Assembly (NCBI GenBank): GCA_943369525.1
Contig: CALRNL020000001.1
Coordinates: 186,001 to 250,000 of the forward strand
DNA: 64,000 nucleotides
Source of the DNA: BAIKAL-G1 sp943369525
GTDB lineage: Bacteria > Cyanobacteriota > Cyanobacteriia > PCC-6307 > Cyanobiaceae
Reading direction: 5' to 3'
Of the stretch, positions 35,037 through 42,571 are shown piece by piece (position 1 is the stretch's first letter; each line of letters starts with the position of its first letter). The notes under the pieces are model-generated. The model was not told the origin of the DNA, searched no databases, and saw only the letters and a program-made list of their open reading frames with translations. The position numbers and the translations under genes are program-made.

Positions 35037-36480
35037 AGCCCCCGAAGCGATCGCTGATCAAAGAAATCACAGGCCTGGCGCCCAGTTGAATCAGGGCTGA
35101 CACGGCCATGCCGGGACGCAGGGCGTAGCGGCGGCCCCGATGGTCCAGTTCACTGCGCTCCAATTGCACAATCGCCGGGAAATAGTCCTGGGGATTGTTG
35201 GGATCGGCAGGCAACACGTCGGCCCCAACCCGCACCAGCCGGCCCTGAAGCGAGCCAAAATCCGTAAACGGAAAGGAGGTGACCCGCACTTCCACGGGCA
35301 TGCCAGGCGCCAGGAAGCCAATATCCCGATTGGAAATGGCCAACTCCGCCTCCAGACCCCGATCGGGCACCAGTTTCAGCAAGGGTCCATTTACCTGGAT
35401 CGTTTCAGCGACCTTGACCCGCAAATCAAAGACGCGGCCCCGGCCCGGGGAGCGGAGTTGGCTGAGCCGAATCCGCTCGTTCAACTCCATCAGGCGGCTA
35501 CTGAGATCCAGCAGCTGTTGCCGGGCATTGTCATAGAGAGGATAGAGCTGTTTCGCATTGGCGGCGGTAATTTGTTGCCGGTTCAAGGTGCCTTCGTTGA
35601 CCTTGCGCCGGCTTGCCTGGATTTCCTGTTGATTGCGACGGATCGTATTCAACAACTCAAGCTGGCGTTCATTTTGGCGATCAAGCTCCAACTGGGCCAT
35701 GGCCCCCTGCTTAACGAGGGCTCGCATGCGCTTGGTGATGCTGTCATTGATGCGATATTTCTGCCGCAGGGTGGCCAAGTCACCAAACTGTTGGTGGAGG
35801 CTGATCAGACTGCGCTGACGCTCCTGTTCGGCAAGCTTCACGCGCAGGGCCGTCTCCCCCGTTTCGACGGCCCATTCCTTTTGATCGGTCGCCCTTGCCA
35901 GGGCCGGGCCTGGGAGTCCCAATTCCCGGGCCAAAAGGCGGGCCTCCTTTTGCCACAGTTGCTGCATCGCCTGCAAACCCTGGCGTTGCTGCAGCAGGGC
36001 CCGGTCGTCAAGGGCCAGAAGCAGCTGGCCCGGCTCGACCAGCTGGCCCTCCTTAACAAACACCCGTTGCACCCGCCCGCCCAGGGAGGAACTGATCTCT
36101 ACGACTCCGCCGATCGGGCGCAGTTTGCCATTGGCATTGATGGAGGTATCAATGCGGGCCAAGGAGCCGTAGACCACCCCAAAACCGGTCAAACCAATCA
36201 AACTCCAGACAATTGCCCGACTCCAGCCCCGGGTGCTGCGGGGCAGGGTGGTGCGGCGTTGGCGATAGCCTTGGGGGCGTTGGCTGGGCTGGGGCGATGG
36301 CTCCATTGCAGGGACTGGCCCATCATCGGCAGTGGCCCCATGGCCATTGCCCTCGGTAAGGGGATGGAGAACCGCAGGCAAGGGTGATCGAGTCCCAGGC
36401 CCTGCTGGCGCCTTACCCAAACGCCCCTGGGTCCGATCGCCTGGGCCAGGGTGGCCATTGCCGCCAGAGACAGTAGTCAT
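35008..36480 (-). CDS. hlyD: HlyD-family periplasmic adaptor of type I secretion
   Basis: Membrane fusion protein linking the inner-membrane ABC exporter to an outer-membrane TolC-like channel. 490 residues: a long, Pro/Arg-rich cytoplasmic N-terminus of about 90 residues, one helix (about 90-110, IVWSLIGLTGFGVVYGSLAR), the lipoyl half-motif GGRVQRVFVKEGQLVEPGQL, a long coiled coil (about 165-330), the second lipoyl part (RSPGRGRVFDLRV) and the C-terminal barrel. Its start overlaps the ABC exporter stop by 4 bp. No tolC is visible in the window, so the outer-membrane part must be encoded elsewhere. Confidence 0.92.
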   Translation of the reverse strand: MTTVSGGNGHPGPGDRTQGRLGKAPAGPGTRSPLPAVLHPLTEGNGHGATADDGPVPAMEPSPQPSQRPQGYRQRRTTLPRSTRGWSRAIVWSLIGLTGFGVVYGSLARIDTSINANGKLRPIGGVVEISSSLGGRVQRVFVKEGQLVEPGQLLLALDDRALLQQRQGLQAMQQLWQKEARLLARELGLPGPALARATDQKEWAVETGETALRVKLAEQERQRSLISLHQQFGDLATLRQKYRINDSITKRMRALVKQGAMAQLELDRQNERQLELLNTIRRNQQEIQASRRKVNEGTLNRQQITAANAKQLYPLYDNARQQLLDLSSRLMELNERIRLSQLRSPGRGRVFDLRVKVAETIQVNGPLLKLVPDRGLEAELAISNRDIGFLAPGMPVEVRVTSFPFTDFGSLQGRLVRVGADVLPADPNNPQDYFPAIVQLERSELDHRGRRYALRPGMAVSALIQLGARPVISLISDRFGGFMESTRSIR

Positions 36481-39400
36481 GCTGGCGCTCCTGGGCCAAC
36501 CGCCAGGGGAATCGGAGGGGCTGGTGTGCTGCCAGCCTCTGAGCCACTGGAGCGACCCTGCTGGCGGAACAGCACGTAGTAGGGACCACGGGCCTGCATT
36601 AACTGCTCGTGGTTACCGACTTCCAGAATCGCCCCATTGCCCATGCAAACGATCATGTCGGCATTCACAATCGAGGAGAGGCGATGGGTGATGAACAAAA
36701 CGGTGGAGCCCCGCAGAGACTGCATCAAATTGTCACTAACGACCCGCTCCGTTTGATAATCAAGGGCTGAAGTGGCTTCATCCATGATCAACATGCGGGG
36801 CTTCTGCAGAATCGTGCGAGCGATGGCAATGCGCTGGCGCTGGCCCCCCGAGAGGTTGCTACCCCGTTCACCCACCTGGGTGGAATAGCCAGCCGGCAGG
36901 GCCATAATGAAATCATGGGCGGCGGCAACCGTGGCGGCTTTGATAATTTCCTCGCTGCTTGCTTCTGGATTAGTGAGAGTAATATTGTCCTCCACTGAGC
37001 CATCAAATAGCACCGTATCCTGGGGCACGATGCCGATCTGGCGGCGCAGGGAATAGAGCTCCACCTTATTGATATCGATGCCGTCAATCAAGACCAGCCC
37101 CTGTTCGGCTGTGTAAAGGCGGGCCAGGAGCTTGGTGATCGTGCTCTTACCGGAGCCGCTGGTGCCCACAATTGCCACGAATTGGCCCCGGGGTATTTCG
37201 AGGTTGATACCGCTAAGCAGCAGGGGCGAAGAAGGCTTATAGCGAAAGGACAAATTTTGAAAAGAGATATCACCCTTAATCGCTGGCATGATCAGCCGGT
37301 TTGCATTGTCTTCAGGGGCCTCCTGGGGATGGTCAATCACATCACTAAGCCTCTCCAGAGACAGGGCCGTTTCCTGGACGGACTGCCAGATCGAGGTCAT
37401 GCGCAACAGGGGACCGGTGACATAGCCGGCGATGATGCGGAAGGCAATTAATTCCCCCAGGCTCAGGTCCCCCTGCAACACCATTGCCGCCCCGGCCCAA
37501 ATCACCACCAGACCGGAAAGCTTATTGAGAAAAGCGCTGATCGTATTGGCAGTGGTACTCAACAGGGTGTTGTCAAATCCTTCAGCCACGTAGTCAGTAT
37601 AGAGATCCTGCCATTTCCAGCGGCTACGCAACTCAATATTTTGGGCCTTCACCGTCATCATACTGCTAAGAACCTCCACCAGATGGCTTTGGGTGCGAGC
37701 ATTGGCCACGGCCCGGCTTTGCAATTGGTCGCGCACCATGGGCGACACGGTGAGGGTGAGCACCACCAGGATCGGAATCACCGCCAGGGTAAGCAAGGTG
37801 AGCTGCCAGCTGTAGATCAGCATCACGGCCACATAGAGAAGCGCAAACACGGCATCAAGGATCGTGGTTAGGGCGGTGCCTGTTAAAAAGCCCCGCACCT
37901 TCTCCAACTCATTGATGCGATTACTGACTTCACCCACCGGGCGCCGGTCGAAATAGCTAAGGGGCAGACGCAGCAAATGGTCGATGATCTTGGTGCCAAG
38001 GGCAAGATCTATGCGATTGGTCGTGTCAATGAACAAAAAGGTACGCAGGCAGAGAAGCAGCCCCTCAAACAGGGCAAACACCACCAGCAGCAGGCCCAAC
38101 ACCCCAAGGGCGCTAGGGCTATTGTTGATAATCACCTTATCGATCACTTGCTGGATCAACAGGGGATTAACCAGGCCAAAGAGTTGCACAAAAAAACTAG
38201 CCAGCAGCACTTCCAGCAGCACGGTGCGGTGTTGCTTGAGAGCTGGCAGAAACCACTGGAAACCAAATTTGCGCTGGGGCGTGAATTGGTTAAGGCTCAG
38301 GGTCAGCACTTCGCCGGTTTCACCCCACTGCTCGATGAAGTCAGCCCGACTGATGGACTGGTTCGCCGCAGCGGGGATGCCCAGCACAATCTCCCGCTGG
38401 TCGAGGCGATAGATGATGGCTAAACCATTGCCCCAGCGCAGCATGAGGGGGCAGGACAAGCGCACCAGGGCTTCGGCCTTGATCTCCAGCAATTGGGTCT
38501 GGAGGCCGATTGATTCGGCCACGGCACCGGCCAGCGCCAGGGAAGCCTCGCCATGGCGCGCCACCTGATCGCTGAAGACCCGTCGTAGCAACTCGCGACG
38601 AAAGGGCAGATCCAGGTGATCACTGAGCATGCGAAAGGCCGCGATCGGTGATTCCAGGGGACCTACGCCCCGATGCCAGGGGAAGTCCTGGGGTTGGCGT
38701 TGTTCGCCATCAGTATCCAGAGGTCGATCGTCCTGGCCCAAGGGTTCGGCCCCGTGGATGGCCAGGTCGCCCGATTCGACCTGCTGATGCTGGAGCCAGC
38801 GTTTCAACAACTGCTGCTGCCAGAGCTGGCCGTTCAAGGACGGCTCGCTAGTGCTCTCCGTCTCCCCCGGTTCCAACAGGGACGCCAGGGCCTGCCGATC
38901 CACACTCAAGAGCCGCAGGGGCTGGTCGGGGATGGCGGCCAGGGCGGCGTCTGTCAGGCCAGCGGGCAGCACGGTGCCCAGGGGCTGGGGTCCGGCCGCC
39001 ACCAGGTGGAGCTCCCTGGCGTCCCATTGGGTGCCCGCCAATGCGGGGCCTGGGATCCAGCGACCCCGGCAGCGCGGCGCCAGCAGCAGGGCAGCGTCGA
39101 GCAGTTCCCGGGGGCGAGCGCGGGGGTAATCGGCTAGATGGGCATCCAAAACCGCAAACAATTCGGCCGGATGGATGGGGGCTTGCAGGCGCCCAGCCAG
39201 CTCCGGGCAAGCATCCATCGCCTCCCGGATGGCAGCGTGGGGAATGGCGATCACCACCAGTTCCGTGGAGGCAATCAGCGTTTCCCAGTTACGACCACAA
39301 CTGAGGGCGGTTAAGCCCATCAGGGCCCCTGGTTCGAGCCGCTCCAGGGTGGTCACACCCCTGGGCAGCCGCGGGGACATCACCACCGAGCGTGCTTGGC

Positions 39401-39596
39401 CCTGGAGAAGAAACAACAGCTGCTGCAGGCCCTGCTCCAACCGGCAAATCGGCTGGCCAAGGGTGTAGCTCCAGAGCTCGCCCTGGGCTGCCAACCCATC
39501 CAGCTGGCTGGGCGAAAGGGACGCCAGCATGGGAAAGCAGCGCAGCAGTTCGGCGATCTGGCTAGTGGCTGGACTGGGACTGGGGGCGGCAACCAT
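36477..39596 (-). CDS. Type I secretion ABC exporter with N-terminal cNMP-like and inactive C39-like domains
   Basis: HlyB-like exporter energising secretion. 1039 residues in order: a region resembling a cyclic-nucleotide-binding fold (about 20-135), a linker domain of unknown type, a peptidase-C39-like domain (about 300-430) with no Cys at the expected start (GVGPLESPIAAFRML), so probably a substrate-docking domain, then a six-helix export domain (about 460-720), and an ATPase domain with Walker A GTSGSGKST (about 810), signature LSGGQRQRIAIAR (about 913) and Walker B MLIMDEATSALD. Cyanobacterial HlyB-type proteins often have this layout. It follows the parvulin-like gene after 3 bp and overlaps hlyD, so the three are one transcript. 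Confidence 0.9.
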   Translation of the reverse strand: MVAAPSPSPATSQIAELLRCFPMLASLSPSQLDGLAAQGELWSYTLGQPICRLEQGLQQLLFLLQGQARSVVMSPRLPRGVTTLERLEPGALMGLTALSCGRNWETLIASTELVVIAIPHAAIREAMDACPELAGRLQAPIHPAELFAVLDAHLADYPRARPRELLDAALLLAPRCRGRWIPGPALAGTQWDARELHLVAAGPQPLGTVLPAGLTDAALAAIPDQPLRLLSVDRQALASLLEPGETESTSEPSLNGQLWQQQLLKRWLQHQQVESGDLAIHGAEPLGQDDRPLDTDGEQRQPQDFPWHRGVGPLESPIAAFRMLSDHLDLPFRRELLRRVFSDQVARHGEASLALAGAVAESIGLQTQLLEIKAEALVRLSCPLMLRWGNGLAIIYRLDQREIVLGIPAAANQSISRADFIEQWGETGEVLTLSLNQFTPQRKFGFQWFLPALKQHRTVLLEVLLASFFVQLFGLVNPLLIQQVIDKVIINNSPSALGVLGLLLVVFALFEGLLLCLRTFLFIDTTNRIDLALGTKIIDHLLRLPLSYFDRRPVGEVSNRINELEKVRGFLTGTALTTILDAVFALLYVAVMLIYSWQLTLLTLAVIPILVVLTLTVSPMVRDQLQSRAVANARTQSHLVEVLSSMMTVKAQNIELRSRWKWQDLYTDYVAEGFDNTLLSTTANTISAFLNKLSGLVVIWAGAAMVLQGDLSLGELIAFRIIAGYVTGPLLRMTSIWQSVQETALSLERLSDVIDHPQEAPEDNANRLIMPAIKGDISFQNLSFRYKPSSPLLLSGINLEIPRGQFVAIVGTSGSGKSTITKLLARLYTAEQGLVLIDGIDINKVELYSLRRQIGIVPQDTVLFDGSVEDNITLTNPEASSEEIIKAATVAAAHDFIMALPAGYSTQVGERGSNLSGGQRQRIAIARTILQKPRMLIMDEATSALDYQTERVVSDNLMQSLRGSTVLFITHRLSSIVNADMIVCMGNGAILEVGNHEQLMQARGPYYVLFRQQGRSSGSEAGSTPAPPIPLAVGPGAPA

Positions 39597-39599
39597 CGC

Positions 39600-40367
39600 T
39601 CAGGCCACCTGCATCAGCTGGGGGATGGCGGCTGGCAGCTTGGAATCGAGGGTGGCCTGGAGGTCCTGTTGAAACAATTCCTGCAGCAACTGTTGGCGCG
39701 TGGAATCATTGAGACTGGCCGGCTGGCGATGTTCCAGGCGCAGAATCAAGAAACACTGATCCAGCTGAAACGGCGGATGGAGATCACCGACGCGGAGGCG
39801 ATGGAGCACGGCCTGAATGCGGGGATGGGGCTGGGAGATCGGCATCGGCCCGAGCAGCCCCTGGGTAAGGCGTTCATCGCCAACCGAAAATTGTTTGGCT
39901 AGTTGGCCAAAGTCGGCACCATCATCAATGAGTCGTAAATACAGCTCTTCAGCCGTGCCCTGGCTCCAGACCCGGATCATGGCAAACACCACCTGCTCCA
40001 GCGCCGCTCGCCGTTCCAACAGGTAGGTTTCGACTCGCTCGCCATACTGGCCCTCCAACCATTTCTGCAGCCTGAGCTGATCCCAGCGCTGACGCATCGG
40101 CATCTGCAACTCGGGTGCCAGGGCCTCCAACCAACCGGGAGCAAGGGGCGGGGGAGAATCCTGTCCCATTCCTTCCCAGAGTTTGGCTGGGATTAGGGCC
40201 CTTTCCTCGGGGTTGAACTGCACGGAATCGAGCAGCCTGGCCATCAACAGATCGCGGGCAAGATTGCGCAGGATTCCGTTCTGATGGAGTAAGACCGCCA
40301 AAGGCTGGCGTTCCAGCTCCTGCAGGGCCGTCTGGAGATCAGATTCAAGGTCGGGGGAGGGCAACAT
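39600..40367 (-). CDS. Parvulin-like peptidyl-prolyl isomerase
   Basis: 255 residues; SurA/PpiC-like. An all-helical N-terminal part (about 1-120) precedes a parvulin-like domain with AEELYLRLIDDGADFGQLAKQFS, GLLGPMPISQPHPRIQAVLH and VGDLHPPFQLDQCFLILRLE, the family pattern. No signal peptide or lipoprotein site, so it seems cytoplasmic, where it may hold substrates unfolded for export. It lies 10 bp after the 676-residue substrate gene and 3 bp before the exporter, a tight operon place that points to a dedicated secretion chaperone. ATG 40367 is used; a TTG precedes it. Confidence 0.82.
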   Translation of the reverse strand: MLPSPDLESDLQTALQELERQPLAVLLHQNGILRNLARDLLMARLLDSVQFNPEERALIPAKLWEGMGQDSPPPLAPGWLEALAPELQMPMRQRWDQLRLQKWLEGQYGERVETYLLERRAALEQVVFAMIRVWSQGTAEELYLRLIDDGADFGQLAKQFSVGDERLTQGLLGPMPISQPHPRIQAVLHRLRVGDLHPPFQLDQCFLILRLEHRQPASLNDSTRQQLLQELFQQDLQATLDSKLPAAIPQLMQVA

Positions 40368-40376
40368 CAAAAGAAT

Positions 40377-42407
40377 TCAGGCAAAGGCGAAGTTGCTCTT
40401 TTTGAGATCGGAGGGCGTCGTCATATTGACGGTTCCCAGGCTGATCGAACCCTGCCTCCAATCGCCATCGGCATCAAACATCAGCTGGTGGGTATCGGTG
40501 GCATAGGCCATGGAGGGCGCCCCGATCCCGAGGGATTTAATCTCGGCGAGGGTATCCACCACCACGCCCAGCTTGGTAGGGCCGCTGCCATCGAGGATAT
40601 TCAGATTGCCTCCCACAACATCGAAAAGAGCGGTGGCATCGCTGTTCCATAGGCCCTGGCTGATCGAGGCCAAAGAAGCACTGATCTCCAGGGTGTCACC
40701 GGAGGACCCGGCCACAAAATTGGCCATGGTATCGACACTGCCAAGCAATTGTCCGCCCACCACATAGGTGCCCGTCGACCAGAGGTCATCTTTCTGCTGG
40801 GGGCTTAAACCATTCCAGAACTGCCCATCGGTGAGGGCCCGGGCAAAGGCATCACTGCTAGCCGCTTGATAGGCGGCGCCAGCATTGGATTGCACAAACT
40901 GGTCCCGGCCCGTGCCACCGCTACTGAGGTCCTGACCAAAACCGCCATCGAGCCGGTTACCATCACCAGCCGCCACGGACAAGAAATCATCACCAAAGTC
41001 ACCCGACAAGCTGTTATTGACACCCAGCTCATCGATCTGAATCACATCATTACCTTGGCCCCCATCCAAGTTCGACTCCCTCGATCGACCGAGTGCAATC
41101 TGATCATTGCCCAGGGACGTATTTAGGCTGCTGTGGCTGCTGGAGCCCAGAATTGCGTCCCCATCAAGCCCCGTATTAACGCTGCTATTGCGAATGCCAT
41201 CGAAGCCCCCTTGCAGAAACGGATGTTGGGCTGAGCCGTCGAGAAAGGTTGACGCCAGGATCGCCCCATCGCCATTGACATCCAGGTTCAGGTCCTGCTC
41301 ATTAAGGATGGCGCCATACACCGTGTCGCTACCCAACCCAGTATTGATCGTGGATTGGTCGATGCCGGCAGCGTCACGAAGCCCCGGGGTTCCTTGGTTA
41401 AAGCCAAAGTCGGCGTAGCCCCCTCGGCCCACCACCGTGTCATTGCCGCGATTGGTGTTGATCTCACTAGCCAGGATGCCGATCCCCTGCAAGCTGCCCA
41501 GATTCACCTGGATCGGCGTCAGTGCGGTCTGGCTGACATCGAGCAGGGCCAGGCCCAGGCCGCTTACGGTTGTGGGGAGGGTGGGGGCCCCGAAAATCGT
41601 GCTGTGGTCGATGCCGATGGCAGTGCCATGGAGATCGAGCTGAACCTGGGGAGCCGTGGGTGTGCCCTTGAGGGTTAGGCGAGCTGTGGCATCGCCACTG
41701 ATCGTGGCCTGGCCCGTGCCATCACCCCCTGGCACGGCCTTGATCGTGTAGCCCTCCAAGCCTTTGGCATCGGCGGAGGCCGAGGCCCTGGTGCCGATCG
41801 GCCAGGTGGAGAAATTGAGCGTGGCATCGGCGGCCACGGCGGCATTGGGCTGGCCATAGAACACCGGCGTCAGGCTGGCGCCCTTGCCCTCCAGGCCCCG
41901 CACCAGGGCAGTGGCATTTAGGGCCGTTTGGGGCGGCGAATCCATCAGGGGCGCCACGGCGGAATCGCTGCCGGCGCTGGCACTGGCGGTAAACGGATTG
42001 GCTCCGGTGCCAATCTCAAGCTTGCCGTTGAAGCGGGCTAGGTAGCCCACATTGGCCAGGCCCACATTGATGGCCTGGGCATCGGCATTGGTGTCACCCC
42101 GGCCGCTGGCAAAGGCATTGGCAACGGCGTTGCCTTGGATCAGGCCGCCGCCGGAATAGATTGACAGGTTTGGACTATTAAAATAGGCACTATTTTCTGG
42201 GGTTGCGTAATAGCGGCTCTCTCCAGCCCCCAAACCAAAGGCCAGGGCCTGGGCAGAGGTGGGGTCTGATCCCAAAACCGTGCGCCCTGTGGCGATGGCG
42301 GATGGGGAGGTGGTGAGATTGAGACTGCTGCCGGCCCAGAACTCACTGGCCGGCGCAAAGCGCAGGGCCAGGGTGCGGGAGAGGGCAACAACAGGGGGTA
42401 GCGCCAT
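40377..42407 (-). CDS. RTX-like secreted protein with N-terminal GI-type repeats
   Basis: 676 residues, no Cys seen. The first half resembles the repeat protein upstream (units such as INVGLANVGYLARFNGKLEI and AIGIDHSTIFGAP). The second half has RTX-type nonapeptides (NRGNDTVVGRGG, GLGSDTVYG, SLGNDQIALG, GQGNDVIQI, GDFGDDFLSVAAGDGNRLDG, GGTGRDQFV). A folded C-terminal domain of about 170 residues follows, with FNWNGLSPQQ-like and GSVDTMANFVAGSSGDTLE stretches, ending in LKKSNFAFA, fitting an uncleaved type I signal. ATG 42407 is chosen over TTG 42416. It is probably exported through the neighbouring ABC-HlyD system. Confidence 0.8.
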   Translation of the reverse strand: MALPPVVALSRTLALRFAPASEFWAGSSLNLTTSPSAIATGRTVLGSDPTSAQALAFGLGAGESRYYATPENSAYFNSPNLSIYSGGGLIQGNAVANAFASGRGDTNADAQAINVGLANVGYLARFNGKLEIGTGANPFTASASAGSDSAVAPLMDSPPQTALNATALVRGLEGKGASLTPVFYGQPNAAVAADATLNFSTWPIGTRASASADAKGLEGYTIKAVPGGDGTGQATISGDATARLTLKGTPTAPQVQLDLHGTAIGIDHSTIFGAPTLPTTVSGLGLALLDVSQTALTPIQVNLGSLQGIGILASEINTNRGNDTVVGRGGYADFGFNQGTPGLRDAAGIDQSTINTGLGSDTVYGAILNEQDLNLDVNGDGAILASTFLDGSAQHPFLQGGFDGIRNSSVNTGLDGDAILGSSSHSSLNTSLGNDQIALGRSRESNLDGGQGNDVIQIDELGVNNSLSGDFGDDFLSVAAGDGNRLDGGFGQDLSSGGTGRDQFVQSNAGAAYQAASSDAFARALTDGQFWNGLSPQQKDDLWSTGTYVVGGQLLGSVDTMANFVAGSSGDTLEISASLASISQGLWNSDATALFDVVGGNLNILDGSGPTKLGVVVDTLAEIKSLGIGAPSMAYATDTHQLMFDADGDWRQGSISLGTVNMTTPSDLKKSNFAFA

Positions 42408-42505
42408 AGGTGACAACCAATCAGGAGCGCAGGAGTAGCCATTCCCAGGGACTTGGGAGCAACTGAGGACAACGGGCTAGGACCCGCCTAGTGCAGCAGA
42501 ACGAA

Positions 42506-42563
42506 GGGGACAGGGTTCCTAACCCCCTGTCCCAGGACTGGGGGGGGTGGAGCAACCACCCCC
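42506..42563 (-). terminator. Two tandem GC-rich hairpins between the two substrate genes
   Basis: In minus-strand order: an 8-bp perfect stem at 42563-42556 and 42550-42543 (GGGGGTGG with its complement, loop of 5), then a 9-bp perfect stem at 42533-42525 and 42515-42507 (GGGACAGGG with its complement, loop of 9). They begin 9 bp after the stop of the 912-residue gene and lie about 100 bp before the next start. No T tract follows. Partial terminator, RNA stabiliser or attenuator are all possible. Confidence 0.65.
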
Positions 42564-42571
42564 GACCCCGG

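Noticed and set aside
35140..36387. 415-residue plus-strand frame
   Set aside because: Antisense to hlyD, which has complete family structure on the minus strand.
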